64,000 nucleotides of DNA. Source: Trema orientale. Its lineage: Eukaryota; Streptophyta; Magnoliopsida; Rosales; Cannabaceae. Positions 46,345 through 59,170 of the stretch are shown here, piece by piece. The DNA lies in the NCBI GenBank assembly GCA_002914845.1, contig JXTC01000626.1:17259-81258 (forward strand), written 5' to 3'. A program made the translations under genes and the position numbers. The first letter of the stretch is position 1. Each line of letters opens with the position of its first letter. The notes beneath the pieces were generated by a model. That model searched no databases, was not told the DNA's origin, and saw nothing but the letters and a program-made list of their open reading frames with translations.

Positions 46345-48714
46345 TTCGGTGTGAATTGACCAACCAGTTCATTTTTTTTTTTTGGTTATATTCAACCAGT
46401 TAATTAATACCATATATTGAAGTTTTAAATTATAATAAGATACTATTATAAATGTAGCTTGCAATGTTATATTAATTTTTTGAAAGGACGTGATCAGTTC
46501 ATTGGTTAGAATAAGGATAGTAAACTTTGATAGAGAATTTAAGTAATTAATAATTATGCAATATAGGAATTTGATGGAACTGATGAGTTATTATTATTTT
46601 AAATTGGTCGTAAATATTTATACAGAATTGAAGATCAATGACCATTTCCTTGCCACGTAAATTATTAACAGAAGATTAAGATGTGTGCAACTTTTATATA
46701 CCTCATGGAAGCATTATAATTTTCGGAGCTAGAAATTCATCCTCTTCTGTTTAGCTATATATAAGAGTATAGCAACAGATTTATGCCAATATACTTTCAT
46801 ATCATCACCATTATAATAAAATTTTAAAATGAAGTGACATAAAGTGGTCGGACATGAGATCATCACAATTCACAAATAAGAATATTGGATAAGACATTAG
46901 CAATACATTATATTGGACTCTCTCCACAATGCCTCATATATAAAGTAAGGCATTGGTGCTATAAACAAAAAGTAAAGAGGTACATATTTTTCAGTGTTTA
47001 TACTCTTCGAAAAATATTTCTTACTTCCCAAAATCTGTTTTTTTCTCATGTATAGCATTCTACTTACCAAGGGTAACATTTTTGCCTAGGATATAGGTGT
47101 CCTACCTTTTGGTGCGGCATTATATATAGTCAAGGCCGTATTATATATAATATATCTATAGTTTAAGATTGCAGAATCATGAATCGAAATATATATATAT
47201 ATATATTTTCTTTTCTTTTTTCTGAAGAATCATAAATCAAAATACTATATTTTGAATAATTATAATCTTTTGTTTAGAGTAACGTTATAGGGCACCATAT
47301 GGTACCCAACACATGATGTGTTACTCTATTACTAGATAATTATAGTTTCAGATGGAGTCTATGTGAGATATTCCAGTGTATTAATTAAAATTACATAACA
47401 AGTTGATACACTATTATGGTGTTGGGTACTACTGATGCCATCTATCTTCTGCCCTCCCCTACTAAAGGAAGCTTAATTAACGAGACCCATAAATATGCTT
47501 ACAAATATAAGTGAGATAATTATAAAAATATTTATGAGTTTAGGTGAAGTTTTTAATTTGTCCACTCAATTTTCATAAATAATAAAGACATTCCGTCGGA
47601 TCAACAAACACAAACAAACTCCACCTCTTCATCTAATTCGGTTAAAATTAAGAATTATTTTTCAAAAATTACAAAAATATGCTTACCCAAACACAATTAA
47701 TAAATCACAAAGAGAAGAAAATAATAATAATAACAACAATAATAATATTAATAAAAATAATAACTATCTAAAAATCTCTTAACTAAAATATATATTCTTA
47801 TTCTTATGTTTTCTTTTTTTTCTCCCCCTTTCATTCACGATTATTTATTTTTCTTCGCTTATATTTATTTGTTACAAGTTTAGAGCAAGTGTAATTTTGT
47901 CAGTTTATATGCCCATTTTGATCAAATTAAATAGATGAGTGAATTTTATATTGATCTTTTTGTTTTTCATGAAGACCAAAGGGATAAATTGAACATTATA
48001 CCTAAATAGATATGGTATATGTGTATTAAATAACAAGTAGCTCCGACATTTTTCTAATTTTTTTAGTTCATAACGTGAATTAAAACTCAACACATTACAT
48101 ATAAATTATTGTCGCTGTTTATTATTAAAAATGACATTTAATATATAGGAATTTCCCACTTTCTCTTTTTCTGAATATTATACCTAATCTATACAAGAAA
48201 TATTAGGAGAAAGGTGTCAAAATGTAAAGTAAATGTACATATATACCTGAAGAATGCATAGTGGTGGATGATCATCCGGCCGTTTGAAAGTATCCAAATC
48301 AGAGAAGCAAGCTAGTTGAGCAAAAGCTGGATTAGGATAAACCAAGTCTCCAATCTCATCCAAACAATACCCACTAGAGGCCTCAACAAAGCCTGCCCCG
48401 GACCCATTACAATCGATCTCCAAACGACCCGTCTCGGCCTTGAGCTTCAATCTCCCACCCAAGAAATCATAGTCCACCAATATTTTCCCTAGAGTGTCTC
48501 TGATTTTCTCGGCTATAACCCGAGGAGGAAAATCTTTGTGAGCTGGGAAGAAGTGGACTGTTTGGACGTCAAAAGTGAGGACTTGGTCAATGTTAGACAA
48601 GAACATGGATTTTCTCTCAGTTTCTCGGCATGGAAAAACCATAGATGAGCTGTGGACAGTGACTTTGAGGTCTTGGAGTAGATGGTCTAGTGGTTTTTGG
48701 TAAAGGGTTCCCAT
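44988..48714 (-). CDS. BAHD acyltransferase (HXXXD-type)
   Basis: BAHD enzymes are cytosolic and move acyl groups from CoA thioesters to alcohols or amines. Two minus-strand exons, 48714-48247 and 45935-44988, join at the classic Gln codon position (LCILQ|VTSF) into 471 residues, a normal family length. The catalytic HVTFD lies at 173-177. The structural DFGWG motif is replaced by EYPWG at 392-396. N-terminal FLSNIDQVL and PYDFLGGRL-like VDYDFLGGRLK resemble the clade that includes Arabidopsis GLAUCE and hydroxycinnamoyl transferases of cutin/suberin type; this is a memory-based placement, and substrate cannot be assigned. A His/Asp-rich insert (HHGQDHDDHDRDHHRD, about 420-435) near the C-terminus is unusual. 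The 2.3-kb intron contains a MITE. The frame is intact with good GT-AG sites. Confidence 0.93.
47280..47452. mobile_element. MITE family D, copy 1 (BAHD intron)
   Basis: Imperfect terminal inverted repeats: CACCATATGGTACCCAACAC at the left against GGTGTTGGGTACTACTGATG at the right. The centre ACTAGATAATTATAG is shared with the elements at 55385 and 62846. Ends approximate. Confidence 0.55.
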
Positions 48715-48781
48715 GTTTGATCTTTCTTTTTGGGTTTAGCTGATAGTTTAGTACTGTAATTCATATATATCATATATATTC

Positions 48782-48825
<44 letters not shown>
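48782..48825. repeat. (AT)n(GA)n microsatellite upstream of BAHD gene
   Basis: An alternating AT run is followed by about 13 GA units, 70-110 bp upstream of the BAHD ATG, so probably in its promoter or 5' UTR. Confidence 0.9.
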
Positions 48826-49639
48826 CAAAACCTACTAATCAATGGTACGGTGACATTTGTTCCAAAAGTATTCTTTGGTTAACATATTGACACGTATGCA
48901 CTGCACATCAAAATCAAATGTCAGTTGTTGCATGGACAAAAGGGTAATTCATTAACAGATACTACTGTTACAATTAAAAAAAATGCAAAAAGTACTGAGT
49001 GTCAAATTTTGTTTATCGACGGTGGGAAAACCTAAATAGTGGGTTGTTCTAAATTAAGACACCAGTATCTGATCAATCGTCCAACATATAGTAATTAATA
49101 TTGTTTTGTTATTATAACTAGGCATTTCAATATCTAAATTGTCTTTCAATTCTATTTTTCTTTTTCTTTTTTTGGTTACTGTGTTGTCATTAGATTTTAT
49201 TATTTTGGTGAATGTGGATCATATATAAAGGCTCATCATTAATTATATTTCATGAATCATCTGGTTTGCTAGCTGTGGAGTTATTTAAAAAAGTGGTTGA
49301 GTTGAGTAGGCTTACGAGATAAAGGAGAGCAAATCCGTAGTAGGTAGGAAAATTATTAAATTTTCTATTGAATGAATAAGAACATAACCATAAGGGACAG
49401 TCTTTTATCGTTCGTGTACGTCATATTGGAACCCAAAAGTTTTGTCATCTAATTTTAGAATGTCTCAATTATGTTCAACTAATAAATGAATGTCACACAA
49501 ATTTATAATCATAAATTATCAAATGAATATTTTAATCATTTTTATTCAAGTTTCTAATTAGTATGATGTGATATCAATTTAGTGGTTCTACATGAATTTT
49601 GTGATACCAAAATTTGGAAGAAAAAAAATAAAAAATCTC
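48826..49639. other. BAHD upstream region
   Basis: AT-rich, no gene recognised. The left part is the presumed BAHD promoter. Confidence 0.4.
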
Positions 49640-50120
49640 TCTAGGTCTTCCCGGTGAGAAAGGTTATCTTTTATAGTTTTCCTTGCTATTTCGTGATGGG
49701 GAAGATTGTCTGCTCGTGCAATCCTTTAACGATTTCTTGTGAGGAAAAAGTGTTATTGGGCGTTGACGATTCGTTGCTGAAGGAGAATGTGGCTTCTCTA
49801 CGGGATGCGTTGATTTAGAAAGTTGCTGATTTCAAGACCATACAATAAGGGAATTTTTAAAGAAGTTCTGAAGCATATTTGGGGTGTTCAAACAGGTGTA
49901 ACTATTCAAGAGTCGTTCACAATATTTATGTCTTTTCTTTTAATTGCTCGAAGGGGAGGAACAGAGTGATAGATATGGAGCCTTAGAATTTCAATAAAGC
50001 TGCGCTGGTTTTAATAAGATTTCAATGACAGAGAGAGTCCGGGAAAAGAGATCAGTTTCTGGGATTAGGACCATATTGCGAATTTATGTGATTAATAACA
50101 CAATGACATGGCTATAATTT
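49640..50120 (+). pseudogene. LINE ORF1 (DUF4283-type) remnant
   Basis: Plus-strand pieces read CEEKVLLGVDDSLLKEN, then FKEVLKHIWGVQTGVTIQE, then degraded matches to the usual RESPGKE segment near 50030. That is the pattern of the DUF4283 domain found in ORF1 of plant L1-type LINEs and related zinc-knuckle proteins. Multiple stops and frameshifts; no ORF2 follows. Intergenic relic. Confidence 0.6.
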
Positions 50121-50848
50121 GATACCAGTAGTTATGTTAGATGAATCCTGTGTTAGAGGTATTTTTCAGTTAAGCTATATATTTTCTAAAGTGACCATAA
50201 AATTTTTACTTCATCTATACAATCCGAGAGTAATTTTCTAAAGTTGTTTATGAAAACTTAAAACTACCAATCAATGTTGCACAAATGAGAGATCAATGTT
50301 AGAATTTATGTATTTGTACAATCATTAATTGGACTTTTGTTTTATTAAAAACAGATTGAACTATAGCTTAACTAATATTTGAAGGTTTAGTTTATTACTT
50401 GTGATCATAATTGAGAATTAGACTTAGTGGACCTCTTGGCCTTTGTGCCAATTTGTGATATGATGATTTAGTATAAACCTTTTAGGGTTTCTTAATTAAT
50501 GGGTGAAACCACCATATAAAGATCACTACAAGTTAGGTCCTCTCACTTCTCTATATGACTTAGACACATTTGCCCTATTAATAGCCGTCTTGAAGAGTTA
50601 GGAGAAGATTGAGGAAGATCTAAGCTTAAAAACGTTGATGTATTGAGCCGTATGTATTTAAACGTTAGACAATATGATAATAAAAAAGTGGTCGCAAACT
50701 TAGCCTGATTGGCATACTTTCAATGTTGAAGTCTAGAGCTCAATTCCTCTATTCCAATATCATTAATAATAATAATAATATATAATAATAATAATAAGCA
50801 TAGAAATTAATTAGGTGGAATTTGATGAAAATATAAGATTAATAATAA
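50121..50848. other. Gene-free region
   Basis: A weak tRNA-like segment (TTAGCCTGATTGGCATAC, then AGCTCAATTCCTC, 50700-50750) could be an eroded SINE head. (ATA)n runs at 50765-50800. Nothing else recognised. Confidence 0.35.
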
Positions 50849-51185
50849 GGGTAAATTGCAAAAAAAATACCATAAGGTTTAAGTGTTCTGTAATTTAAAT
50901 TCTAAAGTTTGTGTTCTGTAAAATAATATCTTGAGTTGCCTTTTTGAATAACTTTAACTGATAAAAGACAATAATATCCTCAAAATTAAGTAGAATAATA
51001 AGGACTTATGTAGTTTTAATAAATGATATTATTATTTTTTTCGCTATCAAAATTGGTCAAAAAGTCAGTTTAAGGTGTTAATTTTTAAAAATTCTTAATC
51101 TCATGGTATTATTTTACAGAGTCTAAATTTTAGGGTTTATATTGCAGAATACTCAAACTTCACGGTATTTTTTTACAGTTCACCC
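50849..51185. mobile_element. MITE with 9-bp TSD
   Basis: 337 bp flanked by perfect TAATAATAA at 50840-50848 and 51186-51194. Left end GGGTAAATTGCAAAAAAAAT and right end TATTTTTTTACAGTTCACCC are imperfect inverted repeats. The 9-bp duplication suggests a Mutator-like origin, although the target is itself a low-complexity triplet repeat. Confidence 0.75.
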
Positions 51186-51289
51186 TAATAATAAATATTT
51201 AATATTATAATTTTTTGGGCTTCTTACAAAATTCTAATCTCAAAGTACCAAAAATTGAAAAGAGAAAATTTGCTTTTCGTGGTGATTTT

Positions 51290-51800
51290 TAAAAAAAAAA
51301 TTGAAAAATTCAGGATTTTCAAACAAATTTTAAAATCCCAGATTTAATTAGAAAAATACCACTTATAAAAATATTTCAAAAATACTATTTTTATTAATTG
51401 ATGGGATACGGTTACCTCAAGTAGCTAGATTGGTTATCCTAAGTAACCCAACTGGTTATCTCGAGTACCATTGATAATTTCCAATTTTGAAGAAAAAGTG
51501 GAATTTTTCTAAATATTTATTAAAAATGTTATTTTTCAAAAATATTTTTAAAAAGTGATATTTTTCTGAATCAATTTGGGATTTTTCAAAGTCTGCCCAT
51601 CTAGAATTTTTTAATTGGTCTTCTTATATAATTATTGAAAAATTTAGTTACTTGTGGTAACCGGTTAAATTACAGTTAACTCAAATATCTCATCAATTAA
51701 CAAAAATGTGGTATTTTCTTAAATATTTTTAAAAGTGGTATTTTTCCAACAATTTCAAATTTCAGAATTTTTCATTTTTTTTGAATAATTACCATAAAAA
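51290..51800. repeat. Foldback-family repeat, copy 2
   Basis: Inverted arms: TTAGAAAAATACCACTTAT and TTAATTGATGGGATACGGTT at the left correspond in reverse complement to ATCTCATCAATTAAC and AAAGTGGTATTTTTCC at the right. The centre is rich in GGTTACC, GTAACC and GGTTATC words. It shares arm sequence with 15.4-15.8 kb and 60.3-60.6 kb. No coding. Confidence 0.65.
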
Positions 51801-51945
51801 ATAAAATTTCCTCCTAATTGTTTTTAGTACTAGCCAATCACGGGCCCGCAGTCCGCCCTATAAATATATGTATGCAGATACCGAGCTTTTAGGAGAATGG
51901 CCTCTTTTTTCTGAAGTTATTATAAAGAAAGTGTCACCTTATTAA

Positions 51946-52750
51946 AGGCGGAGCTACCTTAAGGCAAAGAGGGCTTATGCCCCATGGATTTTTGGGGGAA
52001 AAAAAAACATTTCTTATACATATTATGTATAAGAAAAAAAAATTATATTGATTAAAACAATTTTTTCTGAAAATTATTGCATTTCTATATTTTACTAAAT
52101 TAAAATTAGTTATTTATGTATTCCTTAATAACTACCATTTACGTAATTTTCGGGAATAAAATATCCTCTAGATAATATATATAAATAATTCATAATACTT
52201 TTTTTGTAAATTCTTTTATTTCTATATTTGATTTTTTTTTTTTGAAGGGCTATATTTTGTTTTGAACTCATTCAAAAATTAAATTATAGTTATTTCTCTA
52301 ATCCTTAATAAATACCATATATCTATTTTATTTTTTTATTTGCTTTATCGTTTTTTTACTTTTTTGGAGTTTTCTCCTCCCTAATTTTTATAAAAACTTG
52401 TTTGCTTCTAAGAATTTATTATTAACAACTAGCAATTGTTATATCAAATATTATATTAGACTACATTTAACATTGAATAGAGTTAAAGTTTATGTTGAAT
52501 GTATGTGAACTTTGTGTGTTTATATATATATATTATTCCTAGATTTATCTAAATATTTTAGAATTCTATTTTCTTAAGTTTTGTAATAAATATATGGTTA
52601 TGAATTTTAAATATATGTATATTATGTAGGCAATATATTTACAAATCTTATATAATTTCTTGTCTTCCACTGGTGTGTAATTGTTATATAATAAGTAGTT
52701 TTTTTATAAAGTAGAGATATGACTTATCATAACTTCTGGCTCCGCCGATG
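51946..52750. mobile_element. Possible TIR element (GGCGGAGC ends)
   Basis: AAAGGCGGAGCTACC at 51946 and CTGGCTCCGCCGATG at 52736 form short inverted ends around 0.8 kb of AT-rich DNA. No target-site duplication was established. Confidence 0.35.
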
Positions 52751-55384
52751 TCTTTATATATAAGTATACTAGTTTATTTCCAGTTATTGTAGCAAACCTT
52801 TTAAAAAGTTTACCCTAAAAAAAGTTTACACGTTCTTCTTCTTTTTTCTTCTTTTATAATGTGGAAATTCCCTATTGTATTGATACAATTACTGTAGCAA
52901 ACCATTTATCTTAAATAAAGAATTTCATTTACCCTAATAAAAAAATGTTTCCTCTGAGAAAAAGAAAGTTTCCAAAGTTATTCCCCACTTTTTTTTTGGT
53001 ATTTATTTTTTAAAATTCCTTATTGTAATTAATATCCATATATGGGAGTACCACGATCCAACTAAAAATTCGGCATTAATGCAAACAGTTCACCTACCAA
53101 TAAGGTAGTAATTCTCAATTGGACAAAGAGACTCCTATTAATGTGTCAGAGCTAGCTAATGAAAAGGGAAAAAAATATATATTGAATTGAGGTGTTACTC
53201 GATTAATTTGATTATACTTAAATGGTTATTGTGTCTCTAAACAAATATAAATCCAGAAATTGATTAATACAAATGCAAAATAAACTCAGAATTTTGAAAG
53301 ATATATAAACTATTTTGACCACGGAACTTATTAATTAATTGAGCAGTGCAATTTAACATGGCTAGCTGGCGGAATTTTACTATTCATGTATCATCCTTTT
53401 ATTGGAAAATGGTCAATTTTTTTTAAAATAAAAGGCTCACACTCAAAAATAAAAGGCTAATATATGGCTCAAGTCCCGCTTACGACTCAGATAAAAACCT
53501 TTTTAGAAATTTAACAAATACTAACTAATTTGACATCCAATATTTAACATGGAGCGTAATTTTATTAATTTATGGACGTTGCTTAAAAATTAAAAATAAA
53601 AAAAAAGCTTGAATTCTAATATTGCCGACTAGAGAAGAAATGGTATGGCAACTGGTTTTGTCGTATCATAGGTTTATTATTAGTTTCTTTTTCGAGGGAG
53701 AATTTTCCTTTAGTTTCTTTTGATAGCTTAGTCGTTGCCTTGCCTTTTGGCGTTGGTCTTTCTTTTTTCTTTTAAGATAAAAATGTGTGGTTGGTGTTCG
53801 TATATATGATTATACAAGTACTGAGCTGAGCACCAATAAAATGTAACCGGATGTAGCTACACTTCCCTGATCACTAGACAAACTTTAAGCTCTATATTAA
53901 TAATTAGTGACAAACTTTAAGTTCTATATTAATAATTTCCAAAAGCTGCCTATGTTAAAATTATTTCCGATTTTTTGTTTTTATTTTTTGGAAATTTGTG
54001 CACGATATTTGGATCGGATGGATAAGTTCATTATCATTCAATTATTATCCACCGAAGAATCTGCTCCTACATGCATTATTTTTCTTTTATTATTAGTATT
54101 ATCTTTTTGTTTATTTATTTATTTTTTTGTAAGATAGATACTTTTATATTGCAGAAAATAATGCTACCTCGTAGACTCGTAGCATTTGTCCTCACTATAA
54201 TTAAGGGTAGTGGTGTTCATCTGTTCAAAATCAATTTATTTTTGGCAAAATTCTAACCAATCTAATTAAAATTTGTTTTGAAAAATCCATCCAATCCAAT
54301 GTATTTATATATATAAACATATATAATATGTTATTATTTATTAGTTAGTTAAGTAAAGATTTTACAAAGCCGTCAATTAGCCTATGATTCTTGAGAGTGT
54401 GTGCGAGTTTGTGGGAGTTCAAATCAATTAATTTAGGTATAAAATTCGTTCTAATAATTATAAAATAAATGATATCGACATATGAACAATAAATGGCACA
54501 ATAATTACATGGGTAGCTGTATTACCACCTATCTATTTTTTTCATTCCTCTTCTAAATAAAATATTTTTTAAATTTTAAAATTAGAATATTTTCTTAACA
54601 TACCCTCTATAAAATTTCACATCCCAAAATTTTTCATTAATAAAAAAATCTATAAAGTTTCACATCCCAAAATTACTCATTAATTAAAAAAAATCAAAAA
54701 AATTTCTTTTCCAATTCTTTTGAAATTCCCTTTTTGTATTTTTCTTTTTCAACCTTTTGCTTTGAATATCCCAATAATTAAGATATTTTGATAATTATTT
54801 TTAGGGTTCATGAGAATTAGAGAGAGAGTTAGAGTTCTTGAATCATTTTTAGGGTTCTTCAGATCTAAATATTTAGAGGACTTGAATTATTATTTTAGGG
54901 TTTTTAAAAATTCGAGAGAAGAAGAGTTGGAGTTATTGAATTATTTTTAAATTTTTTGAGAATTAGAGGAAGAAAATTAAAATTCCTAAATTATATTTTA
55001 AGATTTTTGAGAGAGATAGTTAAAATTTTGAATTAATAATATATTTATCCATCACTATATAAACTTCATCTAACTAAAAGTATTTTCGTTATTTAAGATT
55101 ATTTTCAATAATTTATTTTTATCATTTATGTGTGAAGAAAAACATAATCTAATTAAGAAAGAATATTATAATTATTTAATATTATTTGTGTCCATTTGTG
55201 TCATTTTATATGAGGTTATTTTTGTCGTTTAGAAATTAGTATTTGAGGAGTGGGAAGAAAAAAAAAATTGGGTATCAATAGACAAAAACTAATTATAGTT
55301 AGTGACATTACCCAAAAGTGGCACTAGTTTAGAGGGTTCTTGTTAAAAATTTTTATAATTCACTTTATGCCATTTCAAAAAGAG
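52751..55384. other. Gene-free AT-rich region
   Basis: A direct repeat of GACAAACTTTAAG(C/T)TCTATATTAATAATT lies at 53877 and 53909. A decayed tandem series built on AGGGTTCTTGAATTATTTT with GAGAATTAGAG lies at 54800-55010. No protein family recognised in any frame. Confidence 0.45.
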
Positions 55385-55541
55385 TAATGCTATGGTTCAA
55401 CACCATATGAAGTGTCAATCTTTTACTAGATTATTATAACTAATATGTAGGGTACCACGTTAAGTGTCATTCAATCTTTCAATAAAAAAACGCTGTGTGG
55501 TGTCAGACATCTTAAAATGTCTCATAGCAATACTTTTTAAA
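55385..55541. mobile_element. MITE family D, copy 2
   Basis: GAGTAATGCTATGGTTCAAC at the left and CTCATAGCAATACTTTTT at the right are inverted ends; the inner ACTAGATTATTATAACTAA matches the other copies (47280, 62846). Confidence 0.6.
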
Positions 55542-57129
55542 AAATGCCATTAAAATTTTAAGTTTGGTGGTAGTTTAAAAATACCACTAGAATTTAGATT
55601 TAATAGCATTTTAAAAGTACAGAGCACTAAGGTCCCCTCTTTTCAACCTAGAGTATTTTAATTATAGCGGATTTGACCTTAAGGCCAATTTGGGAAGAAA
55701 TCATGCAGTTAATTCTAAAGTCCAATCTCATCAAAATTCCTTATGTTGGTAGAATTCCTGACTATCCAAAGTCGTGGCTCGAGAATCCTATATTACAGTA
55801 CTAAGATTCTGGAGCTTTTACTTATCTAAAATAGGGGCCTGGTGCCACGGCGCCAATATGTTGGTTTTGTCTCATTTTGTGTTTTATCCTCGTTTCCATC
55901 ATGTTTCGACTCTTTTTCTATTCTTCACCTCCAAAACACCTGAAAAGCATAAAAAAAATAACTAATAACATAAAAAAAAAAAACAAGAAAACTAACAAAA
56001 TAATGTAGATGATTCGATCAAATAATAAATACAATTACATAGTGTGACTATACTCGCGTTCACATCTCTCTCTTATGGATGAATGAGTTAACCTTTTGTG
56101 AGCCTAGTAAGGGCCAAAATCTACTTGCTAGAATGAATGAATACTACTTAACCCATTATGTAGAAAATATTATGTATATATGCTCCCTGCAAGAAGCTAG
56201 TTTAATATAATATGTTAAAACAAAAGAGAAAGAAAAGATGAAAATATTTGGCGTTCTCGGTTGGATGCTTTCTCAAGAATTTTTATTCCCATTGGCTTGA
56301 TCTCTTGCAGTTGGAAATCCTTTGATTCATGAATTTGTTGTTGTTGAAATTCAAAAAGTAATTTAAGAATTACATTGTTGAACACAATTTCCCCTCAGTT
56401 ATGCTCTCGCTCAATGGGTTTCATTGTGTGTGTATATATATATGTGTGAATATACATTTTTGTGTAGTCAAAAAGCTTTTTCCTTTTATTTTTCTTTACA
56501 AAGCTCTTCTTGTGTACATATATATACCTATTGGATTGGGAAACATATATATACATGTACATATCTAAAGACTTTCTTAATTTGAACTTCCTAATCATGC
56601 GTATTTGACTTCTTGGAGTTATTCTTGTGTGTCTAGTGCTTCAGGTCTCCATGGCTCTATCATGTATATGTTTCATGCATTTACATATGCTGCTTCAGGT
56701 CTCCATGGCTCTTTCCTGTATTTACTTATGCATAGAAAACATTTATTAAAAGCTCAGTACGTATTATTTTGGAATCTTCGTGTATTATATATAAATTTAC
56801 ACATACATATATATGAAACGTAATTCAGAGTCAAACTTAGCTTGTATTTAATTAACCAAAGGCATATATGGGCACTGGAGAATTGACATGAATAGCGCAT
56901 GTGAAAATCCATGGCTTTTTTATTTCTCAGTGATGTCCTCTAATGTGATCATGTAAGCGAGAAAAAATTGCTGATTGTCTCAAGCCCGTGGTCGTTAATC
57001 ACAAGGCGAGCCCTCAAATTTCCAGCATTATTTGTGGACCGCATTTTTGTGATGGCCGCCTAACTTCATGTGGATGAATTATAAAGGTTAATGAGTTGAA
57101 TTTATTAGATGGAATTTACTACGACTAAT
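55542..57129. other. Gene-free region
   Basis: Includes a 20-bp direct repeat GCTTCAGGTCTCCATGGCTC at 56638 and 56691, and (TA)n runs near 56430 and 56520. No gene recognised. Confidence 0.4.
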
Positions 57130-57300
57130 AGTAAAATTGTAATAAATAACAAGAACACAAGAATTTAGTATAGTTCAGCCCAAAAAGATAGCTACGTCTA
57201 CAGTGGTAAAAGATGGCTACATCCACAGTGGTTTTTCTATGAGAGATTATAAGAGAGCTTATTAGAGTCTCAATTTTCTGTTTTGTGTCTTGAACTAATG
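57130..57300 (-). repeat. Copia-type LTR fragment
   Basis: AGTTCAGCCC, AGCTACGTCTACAGTGG and the near duplicate GGCTACATCCACAGTGG resemble the conserved part of copia LTRs of the kind seen at 370-420. Termini are missing. Confidence 0.4.
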
Positions 57301-58734
57301 AGGGTGTCTCTAGTTTCTCGATTTCATAAATATAAAACTTATAATTAAATACATTAATATAATATTGAGATTGAGTAACTACACAGTAATAGTAATTATT
57401 TCTTCTTTAATGAGCTAGATGTCTTTATAAAAATTAGGCCAATTTCGTGGTCAAGTATTCGTTGGGGTAAAAAACTATACAACATATACCAACTTTAGTT
57501 TATGTAGACTTTGATTCTTAATGTAAATTAATTCACTACTCGAATCATGTGAAAATTCGTAAATACAAGTGTACGCTATCATAACAAGTAATATAATGAT
57601 AAGTAAAGTATCATTTTCACAGAGATTGATAAACTAAAATTTTCTATTAACTACTGAAACTGGTCCAACCTTAATTTTATTTAACCAATTAAAATTCAAA
57701 AATAATGAAATTAAAATAAAAATACTAAAAAAAAAATAAAATAAAAGCAAAATACTAAATCAAATAAATTACCTAGAAAATAAAATAGAGAAAAATATCA
57801 ATGTGCAATTACTTAGGACACTAATTTGACCTTCCTAATCGTCTTAATTTTCAATTGTTTCTCTCTAATATAATTAATTTACCCAAGTGTCAATTAGAAA
57901 ATTTTAATGTATATTACTAATCTCTTCTAAGACATAGCAATAATATCTTTTCTTAATGATTCATTATATTCCTATGCAAATTAAATCAAGTAAAGACTCG
58001 TTAAATTCTATGATTTCTATTAAAATTGCATAAACATAAGAGTATATTCTTATTCCATACAATTTATGTTATTCTATTCATGGACATATTCTAAACTTCC
58101 TCTTCCAATTCAGTCTAGAAATTCCTAATCAATTAACTAAGTGGCTAATTCAATCAAAAACATTAAGCACAAATAAAATAATCACTTGGTAATGTAAAGT
58201 AATTGAAATTAAAAATCAACTAAGGAAAATTAAGAATCATGGTTAGGATCTATTGACATCCTAGAAACAAAATCTAGTTCATAATTAGAATAACAAAACT
58301 AAAAATAAAAATTTGTAACATAATAAAAAACTGAAAAGAAAAACTAAACAAACAAGAGTTGAACAAAGTTGTAAATGATTGAGAACAGTTGTAAGCCTCC
58401 TCTTCCAATTTGGCCTCCAATTGGTCTCTCTATTTTAATCTCTCTCTCTGCCTCTCTCCCTGTGGTTGTCACCTTCTGGAGCTTTCCCTCGTCTTCACAT
58501 TAATTCTCCCTGTAGCCAGCCGCTGGACTCCATTATATATAAGTATAAATAAACCGACTTTACAAAGAGAATAAGATTAGGAAAATTAGGAAATACACGG
58601 TAAACATATAAAAGAATTAGAGATACAAGGTCAAAAAGATATTAAGTCATCCATACGGTGTGCGATTGGTATTTTTAAAAAGTAAAGTTTAAAAAGCACA
58701 TTGATATAAAATAAAAAGGAAGAAAAAAGTTTCA
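57301..58734. other. Repetitive non-coding region
   Basis: 57540-57660 (CAAGTGTACGCTATCATAAC, TTCACAGAGATT) resembles a widespread plant retrotransposon non-coding segment. The rest is AT-rich and without ORFs. A CT-rich block lies at 58435-58500. Confidence 0.35.
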
Positions 58735-58803
58735 ACTGCCAGATGGCTTAGCGGTTTTGTTTGTTAGCCCCTTTCTTCCTGTGAAGGGTTCGAATTCCTC
58801 CAA
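58735..58803 (+). mobile_element. tRNA-like SINE head, plus strand
   Basis: TGGCTTAGCGGTT at about 58743 fits the Pol III box A consensus and GGGTTCGAATTCC about 44 bp on fits box B. No full cloverleaf is convincing, so a tRNA-derived repeat rather than a tRNA gene. Confidence 0.55.
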
Positions 58804-58847
58804 GTCTCTTTTCTTTTTTTTTTTCAATATTTTTTTTTGGTTCCTTT

Positions 58848-59170
58848 TTAGTTTTTTTTTTCATTCATTTTACCTCTTCTATTTTCTTTTCTTTTCTTTT
58901 TCTTTTTTCTCTTTTTGACTATTTATCCCTTTGTCTTTATTTTTTACTAATTACCAATAATATTAATTTCAAGGACTAGTTATTAGTTTCTAGTATTTCA
59001 ATATTCTTTTATTCTTTTTTAGTTTTTCTTTTCATTCATTTTACTTCTTCTATTTTCTTTTCTTTTTTTTTTCTTTTTCCAACTATTTTTCCCTTTCTCT
59101 TTATTTTTTACTAGTTACCAATCATGTTAATTTAAGGACTAGTTACTAATTTCTAGTTTCTAGAATTGAC
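58848..59170. repeat. 171-bp tandem duplication of pyrimidine-rich unit
   Basis: CATTCATTTTAC at 58863 and 59033 starts two units that continue through CTTCTATTTTCTTTTC, TTATTTTTTACTA and AAGGACTAGTTA. The plus strand is strongly pyrimidine-rich. Confidence 0.75.

Noticed and set aside
50700-50750. Third tRNA-like head
   Set aside because: Box B is a poor match (AGCTCAATTCC) and no body could be outlined.
58735-58803. Functional tRNA gene
   Set aside because: Boxes A and B are present, but acceptor and anticodon stems do not pair convincingly; treated as a SINE head.
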